A stretch of 64,000 nt of DNA from Akkermansia muciniphila (GCF_900184965.1 NZ_FXYA01000153.1:38315-102314); one strand, 5' to 3'. Shown: positions 43,343-52,910, counted from the first letter of the stretch. A program made the numbers and translations. Notes: generated from the sequence alone by a model not told the origin.

Positions 43343-43777
43343 ATGGCGAGACGGCGTGCAGCAAAAAAGAAAAGTTCCTCATCATCCGCGCTGGTTTTGA
43401 CGGTCGTGGCGGTGGTTTTTGTGCTGGCCGTTATTGTGGCAGTGGTCATGTTCCGTGCCGGGGAGAAGCCTCAGGCCGGGTCGGATATACCTCTGGACAT
43501 TCTGGCGGCGAACGCCTCCCAGCTTTCCAAGAACAATTACGCGCTGGACGGAACGGTGATTGACCGTTTTCAGCGCGGCGAGTCCGAGCTTATTTCCTTC
43601 TTGTACAAAGATGCCTCCGGGCGTGAGTGCATCATTCCCGTCTGTGTTTCCGCCGAGGTCAGGAATAAATTGAAGAATATCAATCGGAATCAGCAATACA
43701 GGATAGAGTTCCAGGTGGAAAACATCAATCCGAAGGTGCGCGGCGTGTGCGTAGCTACATCCATTCAGCCTAAATAA
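43343..43777 (+). CDS. Single-pass membrane protein, unknown function
   Basis: About 144 residues. A basic N-terminus (MARRRAAKKKSS) precedes one transmembrane helix (ALVLTVVAVVFVLAVIVAVVMF), then a soluble, probably periplasmic, domain of about 100 residues with mixed alpha/beta character (DGTVIDRFQRGESELISFLY; YRIEFQVENINPKVRGVCVATSI). I do not recognise the family. It lies 53 bp after the ABC transporter and 17 bp before the next gene, so it is probably part of the same operon. The ATG at 43343 is chosen because the positively charged start precedes the helix. Confidence 0.7.
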   Translation: MARRRAAKKKSSSSSALVLTVVAVVFVLAVIVAVVMFRAGEKPQAGSDIPLDILAANASQLSKNNYALDGTVIDRFQRGESELISFLYKDASGRECIIPVCVSAEVRNKLKNINRNQQYRIEFQVENINPKVRGVCVATSIQPK

Positions 43778-43794
43778 ACAATCTCCCTCATCCT

Positions 43795-45684
43795 ATGAAA
43801 TGCTGTTTTTTGATGACCCTGGCCTGCGCGGTTCCCGCGCTGGGGCAGATGATGTACAATCCTCCTGTAGCCGGCAGCGGCGCGCCTGCCGCGTCCCCTT
43901 CCTCCCCTCCCGCCGTTCAGCCGAATGCTTACCAGCCTTCCAGGCAAGGGGATGCCAAGTCCCTGTACGGCAATGAGCTGCCTTTTCTGAATCCTCAGGA
44001 CGGCACGGTGACCATCAACGGAACGACGTTGAACATGGGCAGTTTCCGGGAGATTGAAGCGCGTTTCAACAAGTACCTGAGCCAGCCGGAAGAGAGCACG
44101 GAGGATGCGAAGGAATATCAGAAAATCTTTGAAAAGCTTCACGAGACGCTCTCCATGCGCAAGGAAAAACTGGCGGCGGATAATGTGGTGCGGCAGGTAG
44201 TGGACCTGTTGACCGCCGCTTCCAGCAATCCGCTGGACGGAGGCGTTTCCGACGCTCTCTGCCAGGCCATTTACACCGCGTGGCAGGCCAGGAGCAATGG
44301 GAAAAACAAGGGGAAGATGCTTGAGGCGGTGGAGAGGGAAATCCGCAGCAACGCCCAGAAGATGAGCCTGATGGAAAGCGGCGTGACGGCGATTTCCGGT
44401 GCACCCTCCGGCCAGAAGGGCGGGAAAAAGGGGGCTCCCTCCAATCATCCGGCGAAAAATAATCCCCGTTACAAATACCTGGAAAAGCGTGTGGTGGAGA
44501 TGGAAGCCCGCAAGCTGAAGCTGGAGAGTGAACAGGTGCTGACGGTGACGGAAGCGAAGGTTGTTTTCCAGTCTACGCTGGTTCAATTGTTTGCCCAGCG
44601 GCGTTTTGACCATGTTTCCATAGGCTGCGGCGTTTACAGCCGCCTGTTCAATGACGGGGATACCAAGCTGCGGCTGGATAAAAATTCCGATGCCGCCAAG
44701 ATGTTCAGCGGCACGCTGGGCGCTCCGCCCACCGTCGCTATTCTGGACAATCTTTCCCGGGAGCTGGCCCGTGACTCCGACCGGCACATGAAGGCCGTGA
44801 ACAATCTGGTGGATTCCCGTCATTATGTGGATGCGCTGGAACGGCTGAACGAAGCCCTCCTGATCGGGGAATTCATGCCTGCCGTAAATACGTTTCCGTA
44901 TGAGAAGAAGCAAAAGCTGTATGCCTTCAAGCGGGACGTGGAAAAGTTGTTCGAGCTGATGAACGGCAAAGATTATGAAGAGGCCCTTTCCCTGGTGGAG
45001 GCCCTTAAGAAGACTTCCAGGGATTTCAGCACGGGCCGTGCGGAATCCGCAATCAGCGCCGCCGTATTCGCCAGTGACGCCTATATTTCCCAGGGTCAGG
45101 AAGCCTTGGCCAGGGGAGACCGCGCCAAACTGGAGGAATGCCTGAAAAGCGCCATTGAAATCTGGCCGAAAAACCCCCGCCTTCTTCCGCTGCGGAACGC
45201 CATGATGGCCGCGGGTCAGCAATCCCACGCGCTGGAGGATTTCAAGCGTTTCCACAAGAGTAAGAATTATCGCCGCATTTTTGACAACCAGCATGAATTT
45301 GCCGTTCTGGTGAAGGATGATCCGGAGCTCCAGAAGCAGTTTGTGGAAGATTTGGGCAAAATGGCCGTTATTGAGCGTGCCCTGGGCGCGGCGCGTCAGC
45401 GTGAAGCCATGCAGGACGTATACGGCGCCTGGGAGGAGCTTCAGCAGCTGCGTTCCAAAGACCAGGAGCTGTTCATCAATGACCAGGAGCTGAACGCCAG
45501 GTATCTGGACCTGACGACAAAGGCAAGCACGCTGGTGAATTTGCTGAATGATGCGGAAAAATGCAGGAATGAGGGAGAAGTGGGATCCGCCCTGGGCAAG
45601 TACATGGAAGCTAAAAGGCTGTATCTGTATTCCCGGTTTGCCAAGGAGGGAATTGAGTCCCTGCTGGATGAAATTTTCCGTTGA
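43795..45684 (+). CDS. Large exported helical-repeat protein, unknown function
   Basis: 629 residues. A signal peptide (CCFLMTLACAVPALG) is followed by a Pro/Ser/Ala-rich stretch to about residue 55. The rest is long and highly charged, with helices resembling TPR or similar repeats (DALERLNEALLIGEFMPA; QEALARGDRAKLEECLKSA; EVGSALGKYMEAKRLYLYSRFA). No enzymatic motif is visible. It could be a periplasmic scaffold. It follows the small membrane protein by 17 bp and precedes the L,D-transpeptidase gene. Confidence 0.75.
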   Translation: MKCCFLMTLACAVPALGQMMYNPPVAGSGAPAASPSSPPAVQPNAYQPSRQGDAKSLYGNELPFLNPQDGTVTINGTTLNMGSFREIEARFNKYLSQPEESTEDAKEYQKIFEKLHETLSMRKEKLAADNVVRQVVDLLTAASSNPLDGGVSDALCQAIYTAWQARSNGKNKGKMLEAVEREIRSNAQKMSLMESGVTAISGAPSGQKGGKKGAPSNHPAKNNPRYKYLEKRVVEMEARKLKLESEQVLTVTEAKVVFQSTLVQLFAQRRFDHVSIGCGVYSRLFNDGDTKLRLDKNSDAAKMFSGTLGAPPTVAILDNLSRELARDSDRHMKAVNNLVDSRHYVDALERLNEALLIGEFMPAVNTFPYEKKQKLYAFKRDVEKLFELMNGKDYEEALSLVEALKKTSRDFSTGRAESAISAAVFASDAYISQGQEALARGDRAKLEECLKSAIEIWPKNPRLLPLRNAMMAAGQQSHALEDFKRFHKSKNYRRIFDNQHEFAVLVKDDPELQKQFVEDLGKMAVIERALGAARQREAMQDVYGAWEELQQLRSKDQELFINDQELNARYLDLTTKASTLVNLLNDAEKCRNEGEVGSALGKYMEAKRLYLYSRFAKEGIESLLDEIFR

Positions 45685-45760
45685 ACTGGACGGATAAATT
45701 CCGCCGCATGGCGTGTCTGCGGAGACGGAGTAATTGCTTTTCTTCCGGAACGGCGCCGTT

Positions 45761-46507
45761 ATGCTACGGCTCATGAAGGCAGTATACCTGTGTTTGTGCA
45801 TGCTGGCGGCGTTCTGTTTTCCGGCTGCGGCTCTTCCGGCGGATTGCAGCCAGGTGATTGTAGGTTCCGCGGACGGGTGGAATAGTTCCCATGTGCAGTT
45901 GAGCCTTTTGGAGAAAGGGCCGCGCGGCTGGGTGATGGTGAAGGGTCCGTTTCCGGCGCGTCTGGGAAAATCCGGGCTGGTCTGGGGCAGGGGCGTCAGC
46001 CTCCCTCCCGCCGGGGGGCCGGTGAAGAAGGAGGGGGACTTGCGTTCTCCCGCGGGCATTTTTGAACTGGGAGGCGTATATGGAACCGTCCCCGCGCCGC
46101 AGAAAAAGCGTTCCATGCCGTACCGCCGCATTACGCCGCGGGACATGTGGGTGGATGATCCTGCTTCTCCCCTGTACAACCAGCACTTTGTACTGAAGCA
46201 TGATCCCGTGACGCCGTGGGAGTTCAAGCAGCAGATGAAGCTGAATGATTACGCCCACAGTCTGAAACTGTTTATCCGGCATAATGCCGCAGACGGACGG
46301 CGGAAACCCGTGCCGGGTGCGGGTTCCTCCATTTTTTTCCATATCTGGCGCCGGGACGGAGGCGCCCCTACAGCCGGGTGCACCGCGATGAGCGAGGAAA
46401 ATTTGAGGGCCATGATTGCATGGCTGGATCCTTCCAGGCATCCCCTTTACATTTTGCTCCCCGCCAAGGAATATTTGCGTCTGCGCGGAGCCTGGGGACT
46501 GCCGTGA
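45761..46507 (+). CDS. L,D-transpeptidase (YkuD/YafK-like)
   Basis: About 248 residues with a signal peptide (VYLCLCMLAAFCFPAAALPA). The YkuD-type active site is intact: His in SIFFHIWRRDGG and the nucleophile in APTAGCTAMSEENL (a TxGC form). The upstream segments GRGVSLPPAGGPVKKEGD and RSPAGIFELGG resemble YafK-like proteins. Such enzymes form 3-3 cross-links, attach proteins to peptidoglycan or cleave such links. The ATG at 45761 is chosen to begin at the signal peptide; 45773 is an alternative. Confidence 0.85.
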   Translation: MLRLMKAVYLCLCMLAAFCFPAAALPADCSQVIVGSADGWNSSHVQLSLLEKGPRGWVMVKGPFPARLGKSGLVWGRGVSLPPAGGPVKKEGDLRSPAGIFELGGVYGTVPAPQKKRSMPYRRITPRDMWVDDPASPLYNQHFVLKHDPVTPWEFKQQMKLNDYAHSLKLFIRHNAADGRRKPVPGAGSSIFFHIWRRDGGAPTAGCTAMSEENLRAMIAWLDPSRHPLYILLPAKEYLRLRGAWGLP

Positions 46508-46668
46508 CGTTTTCAGATAACCCTTCTGCCTGTTTCCTCTCCGCCCCGGAGCGGGAAGAGGCAGGGGATTGGCTTAAACCATCGGATGGCGGGTCCGGTG
46601 GGATGGCATTGGACCCCGTGCCGGCTGCACGTCCGCTGCTGCCTGGAGTTCCCTTTCCCGTAAACGCA

Positions 46669-46700
46669 GGAAGCCGGCCTTTGAAGAAAGGCCGGCTTCC
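46669..46700. terminator. Bidirectional terminator-like hairpin
   Basis: GGAAGCCGGCCTTT and AAAGGCCGGCTTCC form a perfect 14-bp stem with loop GAAG. It lies between the convergent L,D-transpeptidase and RRM genes, 14 bp past the RRM stop. No long T-run on either side, so termination efficiency is uncertain. The remaining 160 bp of the gap is empty. Confidence 0.6.
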
Positions 46701-46714
46701 GCATGGTAAAAAGG

Positions 46715-47380
46715 TTATTGTTCCTGGGACTGGGGAGCGGGAGCTTCCGGCTGGAGCAGGGGAGTGGAGGTTTCCTTCACTTCCGCCATGGAAGCCTGTT
46801 CTTCCCTGGGCGCGCGGTCTTCGCGGGGCTGCCGGGGTTGTTCCTGGCGTTCATTGGCGCCGCTGACCAGCAGATTGCGGCCCATGAAAGGCTGGTTGTG
46901 GAGGATGTCCACGGAACGGATGGCGTCTTCCATCTTCTTCATTTCCACAAAAGCATACCCCTTGGACTTGTGGGTGCGGGGGTTGTAAATGATTTCCACG
47001 GAATTGACTTCCCCGATGCCCTTGAACACGTCCTCCAGGTCGCTTTCCGTAGCTTCATAGGAAAGATTGCCCACATAAAGCCGGCGGTTGGAGACGGGCT
47101 GCTTGGGGGCGGAAGCGCGGTCCTGCCTGTTGCGGGCTACGCGGGTGTTGGTTTTAGCGGCGGCTTTATCCCTGGCTGCATGCTTGTTGTTCTTGGACGG
47201 ACGGATGCCGAAGAGGCCCAGAAAACGCTGCCACAAGGAGAGTTTGGCGGGCGCTTCTTTTCTATACTTGGGACGGTAACCGCTGGAGTCGCGGCGGTCA
47301 TTGCCATAGGAGCGTCCGCCCTTGTTGTAGCGGCGGCGAGCCCCCTGGCCCTGTCTTCCCTGTGTGTTGTGTTGTGACAT
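46715..47380 (-). CDS. RNA-binding protein with one RRM domain and basic/charged tails
   Basis: 221 residues. One RRM at about 100-175 with RNP2 (RRLYVGNLSY) and RNP1 (KGYAFVEMKK). The N-terminal 95 residues are Arg/Lys/Gln/Gly-rich (GARRRYNKGGRSYGNDRRDSS), and the C-terminal 45 are Glu/Pro/Gln-rich; both are probably disordered. Bacterial RRM proteins of this kind, as in cyanobacteria, are RNA chaperones or cold-shock factors. It stands alone, with a 398-bp non-coding region upstream. Confidence 0.88.
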   Translation of the reverse strand: MSQHNTQGRQGQGARRRYNKGGRSYGNDRRDSSGYRPKYRKEAPAKLSLWQRFLGLFGIRPSKNNKHAARDKAAAKTNTRVARNRQDRASAPKQPVSNRRLYVGNLSYEATESDLEDVFKGIGEVNSVEIIYNPRTHKSKGYAFVEMKKMEDAIRSVDILHNQPFMGRNLLVSGANERQEQPRQPREDRAPREEQASMAEVKETSTPLLQPEAPAPQSQEQ

Positions 47381-47778
47381 ACTTATATTCTAAGTTGGTG
47401 ATTATGTTGGTGTCATGCCGGATTTATCGCTGTATGCAGTAAATTCCATCCGGAGGATCGCCGGGACGTTCCGCTGCCATGAGAAAAGCCGGGAGTAAGG
47501 GATCCCATGCCCCGATCAACGGTCCATGCAGGTCTGATAGGGGGGGCGATCAGGCTAGGCGCGTGGCCAGTCCGGTCGATTGACGCGTATACCAATGCAC
47601 AGGGAGCCGGATTCTTGCAAGCCGGTATCTCGTCATTCTGGGTTTTCCGGCATCCGGAGGAGAGAAGACCAGACGAACGGCACGCTGCCGTGCCGGACAA
47701 GGCTCAGAGTGAGCTGACAATTTGACAAAAAGACGATGACGGAGTATTTAAGTACCAACTAATCTACATATTCTCTCG
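47381..47778. other. Long intergenic region between RRM and sugar transferase genes
   Basis: 398 bp without a convincing gene. It should hold the promoters of both divergent genes. It contains a 7-bp stem hairpin (CGGCACG-CTGC-CGTGCCG, 47678-47695). No tRNA fold was found. Confidence 0.4.
47722..47750 (+). promoter_or_regulatory. Putative promoter of the sugar transferase gene
   Basis: A consensus -35 box TTGACA (47722-47727), a 17-bp spacer, and TATTTA (47745-47750), a weak 3/6 match to the -10 consensus. It ends 28 bp before the start codon at 47779. Confidence 0.5.
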
Positions 47779-49155
47779 ATGTTGATTCAAAACGCAGACC
47801 GTACTACCTACGGGATTAATAAGATTGTTGTTTCCGTTCTCGCATTCGTCGTTTTCTTCGTTGTCGGATTTGTGTCCTGGCAGTGGGATGGGGTGGCTCC
47901 GGAACCGTGGCGTCTGCGGACTCTGGTGCTGGCGCCTCTGACGATGTCTCTGTTGCTGTATATATGTTGTGACCAGTTCGGCGTTTACTTCCGCTGCATG
48001 ACGCTCAGGGAAAGCATCCGGCGGTTTGTGGTGGCATATGCCTGTTTTGTGGTGTTGAGCGTGATGATATGGAAGTTCTTTGTTCCCTTCTCCGCAGACG
48101 TTGGTGTTCAGTTTCTGGCGTATTTGCTTACTTTTCTGGGTTCCCTCTGGCTGCGTGTCAGCCGGTTCCGGGCGGAAAAAAAGCTGGTGGAAGAGGCCCC
48201 TACGCTGGTGGTGGGAACTCCGGACCATGTGAAAGAATTCCGCAGGATGCTGGAGAGAAATCATGTGGACTTCAGGAAGGAGCTGCTGGTCATGGCTCCT
48301 GAAGAGGTTGACAGTGCGGTAGTCAGGAATTTGCTGATTAAAGACTGCGTCAGCAAAGTGGTGTTTCTGCCGGAGGAGGTGGACTCTTCCGTGGCGCGGT
48401 GCCTGGTGGAGCTGTGCGGCAAGATGGGAGTCGATTTTTACGCAAGCATGGTGGTAAGCATGCCCGCTGTGCACAAAACCTATTTCGGCGTGATCGGAGG
48501 AACAAGAATGCTGGTGTACAAATCAACTCCCATCCCCTATACCACCTCCTGGCAGCTGAAGAAAATACTGGACTGGGCGGGAGCGCTTGCGCTTCTGGTG
48601 GGAACGTCTCCCTTGTGGGTGTTGGCTGCTGTGGGCATCAAGCTGTCGGATCGCGGCCCTGTCTTTTACCGCCAGAAACGTTCCGGGCTGTATGGCCGCG
48701 AGTTTGGCATGTGGAAGTTCCGTACCATGTACCGGGACGCGGATAAAAGGCTGGATGAAGTGAAAGCCAAGTACGGCAATGACATGGACGGCCCCATTTT
48801 TAAGCTGGAGCATGACCCGCGCATTTTCTCCTTCGGGCGCTTCCTGCGCAAGTTCAGCATCGACGAGCTTCCCCAGCTCATTAATGTGTTGAAGGGGGAA
48901 ATGAGCCTGGTTGGCCCGCGGCCGCTGCCCGTTTATGAAACGGAAGCCTTTACCAGCGACGCCCACCGCCGCAGGTTGAGCGTGCTGCCCGGCGTGACGG
49001 GGTACTGGCAGATTGCCGGAAGAAGCAATATCCGGGAATTTGAAAAGCTGGTGGAGCTGGATATGAAGTATATTGACAACTGGTCTCTGTGGCTGGATAT
49101 CAAGCTGCTTTTGAAAACCGTTCCGGCGGTGCTTTTCGCCCGTGGGGCAAAGTAG
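47779..49155 (+). CDS. Polyprenyl-phosphate sugar-1-phosphate transferase (exopolysaccharide/O-antigen initiator)
   Basis: 458 residues. The N-terminal half has about four membrane helices and a Rossmann-like region (APTLVVGTPDHVKEFRRML). A further helix (LDWAGALALLVGTSPLWVLAAVGI) leads into the catalytic domain: DRGPVFYRQKRSGLYGREF, WKFRTMYRDAD, DPRIFSFGRFLRKFSIDELPQ and SLVGPRPLP, then PGVTGYWQIAGRSN. These are the WbaP/WcaJ family hallmarks. The enzyme transfers a hexose-1-phosphate onto undecaprenyl phosphate, starting a surface polysaccharide. It is a single gene, 25 kb from the glycosyltransferase cluster. Confidence 0.92.
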   Translation: MLIQNADRTTYGINKIVVSVLAFVVFFVVGFVSWQWDGVAPEPWRLRTLVLAPLTMSLLLYICCDQFGVYFRCMTLRESIRRFVVAYACFVVLSVMIWKFFVPFSADVGVQFLAYLLTFLGSLWLRVSRFRAEKKLVEEAPTLVVGTPDHVKEFRRMLERNHVDFRKELLVMAPEEVDSAVVRNLLIKDCVSKVVFLPEEVDSSVARCLVELCGKMGVDFYASMVVSMPAVHKTYFGVIGGTRMLVYKSTPIPYTTSWQLKKILDWAGALALLVGTSPLWVLAAVGIKLSDRGPVFYRQKRSGLYGREFGMWKFRTMYRDADKRLDEVKAKYGNDMDGPIFKLEHDPRIFSFGRFLRKFSIDELPQLINVLKGEMSLVGPRPLPVYETEAFTSDAHRRRLSVLPGVTGYWQIAGRSNIREFEKLVELDMKYIDNWSLWLDIKLLLKTVPAVLFARGAK

Positions 49156-49372
49156 CTTCCAGGGCTCCCTGAACTGCAAGGTCGGCGGTCTTTTTCCGGG
49201 GATTCGGAATCTGGCCGGAGCCCTATGACGGGCGGAGCAAGCCTGTTTTTAAGAATACGACAGTCGGACGGGAACGGAATTTGGCGTATTTGTTGAAAGA
49301 TGAAGAAAATTGTTGCCGGACAGAGACTTTAACCTTGAGGTGCGGAAAGGGATAAGGCAAAATCAATTTACT

Positions 49373-50551
49373 ATGGATTTAGTTCAGCGAGAAATCTCTA
49401 AAGAAACGGTGACTCCGTATTTCATCGAGTATTTCGGTCAGGCGCCTACTCATGTGGCAGCGGCACCGGGACGTGTGAACCTTATCGGTGAGCACACGGA
49501 TTATAATAACGGTTTTGTGATGCCTATGGCGCTTGATAACCATTGTGTTGTGGCTGTGGCTCCCTCCCCCGTGGGCAAACACCGCTTTTGCGGTTCCCTG
49601 GGCGACCAGATCCATGAAATTGCGGTGGAAGACGCCTTGATTCCCGGCGAACCGTTCTGGTCCAATTATGTCCGCGGCGTTCTGGCCAATCTGCACAGGC
49701 GCGGCATAGAAATCGGGCCTGTGGATATGCTGATTGACAGCAATGTTCCCCGCGGCGGCGGCCTTTCTTCCAGCGCCGCTCTTGAAGTCGCCGTCTGTAC
49801 GGCGCTCGCCGCTTTTGCCGGCGTTGCCATAGATCCCAAGGAAGTAGCCCTGATCGGGCAGGCCGTGGAACATGAATTCGTGAACGTTCCCTGCGGCATC
49901 ATGGACCAGTTTATTTCCGCCAACGGCAAGAAGGGGATGGCTCTCAAACTGGATTGCGCCTCTCTGGAATATGAGCTGGTCCCGATGAATAATGATTCCG
50001 TTTCCGTACTGGTGCTGGACAGCGCTGTGAAGCATTCCCTGGCGGACGGAGCTTATGGACAGCGCCGCAAGCAGTGTGAGGAAGCTTCCTCCATCATGGG
50101 AGTGCCCTCCCTGCGGGAAGCTACGCTGGAGCTGCTGGAATCCTTCAGGGAACAGCTTGGAGACGTGCGCTACCGCCGCGCCCGCCATGTCATTGGGGAA
50201 AATGCGCGCGTGAACGCTTTTGCGAACGCCCTTGCCCGCGGGGATTGGGATGAGGCTGGTGTCGCCATGCGCGGCAGCCATGCTTCCCTGCGTGACGACT
50301 ATGAGGTTTCCTGTGCCGAGGTGGACACCCTTGTTTCCCTCTGTGACCGTATTCCCTCCGCATCTTCCATTTACGGCGCGCGCATGACGGGCGGCGGGTT
50401 TGGCGGATGCATTGTGGCCCTGGTGAAGACGGAGGACGTGGAAAAGGTGGCCCAGGAGCTTCTGGACGGCTACTGCCAGGAAACGGGTATTGAAACCACG
50501 TACCTCGTGACCCGTGCCGGAGAAGGCGCCCGTGTTCTGTACCAAGCTTAA
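49373..50551 (+). CDS. galK: Galactokinase
   Basis: About 392 residues. Phosphorylates galactose at C1, the first Leloir step. GHMP kinase motifs: PGRVNLIGEHTDYNNGFVMPMAL (galactokinase signature), GGGLSSSAALEVAV (ATP-binding) and MTGGGFGGCIVALV. The ATG at 49373 is preferred because the protein then starts a normal distance before the signature; the frame is open further upstream. No galT or galE is nearby. A sodium symporter follows 9 bp downstream, so uptake and phosphorylation may be co-expressed. Confidence 0.95.
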   Translation: MDLVQREISKETVTPYFIEYFGQAPTHVAAAPGRVNLIGEHTDYNNGFVMPMALDNHCVVAVAPSPVGKHRFCGSLGDQIHEIAVEDALIPGEPFWSNYVRGVLANLHRRGIEIGPVDMLIDSNVPRGGGLSSSAALEVAVCTALAAFAGVAIDPKEVALIGQAVEHEFVNVPCGIMDQFISANGKKGMALKLDCASLEYELVPMNNDSVSVLVLDSAVKHSLADGAYGQRRKQCEEASSIMGVPSLREATLELLESFREQLGDVRYRRARHVIGENARVNAFANALARGDWDEAGVAMRGSHASLRDDYEVSCAEVDTLVSLCDRIPSASSIYGARMTGGGFGGCIVALVKTEDVEKVAQELLDGYCQETGIETTYLVTRAGEGARVLYQA

Positions 50552-50560
50552 TCCATACTG

Positions 50561-52849
50561 ATGATGAAGACACTAGCAACCATATTCGGGGCGCTCGCCC
50601 TGATGACGTGGGGCGCAGCCGCCCAGGAGGGTTCCGTACCTGAAACGGCAGCCGATGCGCAGCCCGCCCTGGCCGCTCCGGCCGTGACTCCCGCCGTAGA
50701 GGCCCAGCCGGCAGCGGAAATTCAGCCGGCGGCTCCCGCCGCGGATGCCGTACAGGCCGTTTCCGCGGAACCTAAGACGGCTCCTCTTTCCATGGTGGAA
50801 GTCATTCTCTTCTGCGTAGTCGTGGTGGGCGTAATCGCCCTGGGCATCTGGAAGAGCCGTGACCCTGAGGAAACGGAAGAGGAAAAGAAAACCAAAGGTG
50901 CTTCAGATTATTTCCTGGCCGGCCGCGGTCTGACCTGGTGGCTGGTGGGTTTCTCCCTGATTGCCGCCAACATTTCCACGGAACAATTTGTGGGGATGTC
51001 CGGCAAATCCGCCAACTGGGTGGGCATGGCCATTGCCGGGTATGAATGGCTGGCCGCTATCACGCTGGTGGTTGTAGCCTTCTGTTTCCTTCCCAAGTTG
51101 TTGAAAGGCGGTGTATATACGATTCCCGAATTCCTGGAATACCGGTATAACACGCTGGCTCGCTCCCTGATGGCCATTGCCACGCTGCTGATTCTGGTAG
51201 GCGTGCCGACTGCGGGCGTGATTTATGCCGGCGCCAAGGTGATCTCCGTGTTCTTCACGGGATACTCTGCCATGGGCATCGACTTCGGCAACATTACCGT
51301 CGGCTGCGTCATCATTGCTTTCTGCGCCACGGTATACGTATTCGTGGGCGGGTTGAAAGCCTGCGCCTGGACGGACCTGTTCTGGGGCGCCGCTCTGATT
51401 GTGGGCGGCGGCGTAGTGGCCTATTTTGCCTTGACGGAGCTCAGCGGCGCAGACCCGAACCATTTGATTCAATCCGCCGCCGCCAATTCCGGCGCGACGG
51501 TCGCCTCCCTGGGGAATCCTTCGGACAGCCTCTGGCATGGGGTGACGCGCTTTTTTGAACTGAACTCCGGTGACGCGGCCAGCGGCGTAAATACCGTGGG
51601 CGGCAAGCTGCACATGATCCGCCCTGCGGATGATGCGGAAATCCCGTGGACGGCTCTTTGCCTGGGCCTGTGGATCCCCAACTTCTTCTACTGGGGCCTC
51701 AACCAGTACATCATGCAGCGTACGCTGGCTTCCAAATCCCTGGCGGAAGGCCAGATGGGCATTGTGTTCGCCGCGTTCCTCAAGCTCCTCATCCCATTTG
51801 TGGTGGTGGTCCCCGGCATTCTGGCCTACAACCTGTACCGCAATGACCTGAAGGAACAGGCGGAAGTGAAATACGCGGCGGAAATCCGTAAGACGGAAGA
51901 TCCCGCAGCCGTCAAGGGCCGCCCCGTCATCTACAAGCTTACGGACAGCTTCCTGGTGGAAAACGTGGAGGCAGGCTGTGCTCATGCCATTCATAATGCG
52001 GAAGTAATGAAGGTGGAAGAAGACGTTATGGCCAATTTGAGACAGGCCTGCGCCGATTTGAAGGCGGATGCCGCCAACGACCAGACCACGCTGGCGGAAC
52101 GTGCCCCGTTCGTGGAAAAAATCGCTTCCCTTAACAACAAAATCATCAAGCCGGCCGTGGATAACTCAGATAACTACTATCTGACGGATACGCTGGTAGG
52201 CTTTGATTACGACTCCGCTTTCGGCACGCTGATCAGAAAACTGCTTCCCGGCACGGGCTGGACATGGTTTGTACTTGCAGCCCTTTTTGGCGCGGTGGTG
52301 TCTTCCCTGGCGTCCATGCTGAATTCCGCATCCACCATCTTTACGATGGACATCTACAACAAGCTGCGCAGAAACGCGGGGCCCACGGAGCTGGTTACCG
52401 TCGGCAAGATAGGGTTGCTGGTGTGCGCCGTGATCGCCCTGACCATTGCTCCGTTCCTGGACAGTCCGGCCTTTGGCGGCATTTTCAACTTCATTCAGGA
52501 ATTCCAGGGCTTCCTGAGCCCGGGCGCCCTGTGCGTGTTCCTCTTCGGCTTCTTTGTGCCCAAGTGCCCGCGCATCTTCGGCTGGCTGGGCATCGTCATT
52601 AATGCCCTCCTGTACGGAATCCTGAAAGTGTGGCAGCCGGAAATGGCCTTCCTGAACCGCATGGCCGTGTGTTTCATCACGGTAGTGCTCATCGGCTTCA
52701 TCTTCACGGCGGTGAACGCCGCCCGCGGCGGGCAGTCCATCGTGCTGCCCGACAGAGGCGTGGTGGCCCTTCAGTCCTCTTCACGGGCCAAAATCTTCGG
52801 ATGGTTCGTGGTTGCCGCGACGGTCGCCCTGTACATCATCTTCTGGTAA
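50561..52849 (+). CDS. Sodium:solute symporter (SSS/SGLT family), with extra N-terminal leader and soluble insert
   Basis: 762 residues, long for the family (about 500-600). Typical SSS parts: ASDYFLAGRGLTWWLVGFSLIAANISTEQFVGMSG, GVYTIPEFLEYRYN, and ASMLNSASTIFTMDIYNKL. Extra parts: a cleavable-looking leader (residues 1-22), about 55 residues of Ala/Pro repeats, and a soluble charged insert at about 427-545 between helices. It probably imports a sugar with sodium; the position right after galK suggests galactose (inference). A strong terminator follows. Confidence 0.9.
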   Translation: MMKTLATIFGALALMTWGAAAQEGSVPETAADAQPALAAPAVTPAVEAQPAAEIQPAAPAADAVQAVSAEPKTAPLSMVEVILFCVVVVGVIALGIWKSRDPEETEEEKKTKGASDYFLAGRGLTWWLVGFSLIAANISTEQFVGMSGKSANWVGMAIAGYEWLAAITLVVVAFCFLPKLLKGGVYTIPEFLEYRYNTLARSLMAIATLLILVGVPTAGVIYAGAKVISVFFTGYSAMGIDFGNITVGCVIIAFCATVYVFVGGLKACAWTDLFWGAALIVGGGVVAYFALTELSGADPNHLIQSAAANSGATVASLGNPSDSLWHGVTRFFELNSGDAASGVNTVGGKLHMIRPADDAEIPWTALCLGLWIPNFFYWGLNQYIMQRTLASKSLAEGQMGIVFAAFLKLLIPFVVVVPGILAYNLYRNDLKEQAEVKYAAEIRKTEDPAAVKGRPVIYKLTDSFLVENVEAGCAHAIHNAEVMKVEEDVMANLRQACADLKADAANDQTTLAERAPFVEKIASLNNKIIKPAVDNSDNYYLTDTLVGFDYDSAFGTLIRKLLPGTGWTWFVLAALFGAVVSSLASMLNSASTIFTMDIYNKLRRNAGPTELVTVGKIGLLVCAVIALTIAPFLDSPAFGGIFNFIQEFQGFLSPGALCVFLFGFFVPKCPRIFGWLGIVINALLYGILKVWQPEMAFLNRMAVCFITVVLIGFIFTAVNAARGGQSIVLPDRGVVALQSSSRAKIFGWFVVAATVALYIIFW

Positions 52850-52879
52850 TTCAGGGAAGGCCTCCCGGTCTGTATTTTC

Positions 52880-52910
52880 AATCCTCCCGGTTCAGGCCGG
52901 GAGGATTTTT
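52880..52910 (+). terminator. Intrinsic terminator after the galK-symporter operon
   Basis: AATCCTCCCGG pairs perfectly with CCGGGAGGATT around loop TTCAGG and is followed by TTTTT, about 30 bp after the symporter stop. The rest of the convergent gap to 53060 shows no gene beyond a 30-codon open frame without support. Confidence 0.85.

Noticed and set aside
47413..47700. A 95-codon frame on the minus strand in the gap before the sugar transferase
   Set aside because: Its composition is unlike real proteins here, and there is no start signal or motif. The gap carries a promoter instead.
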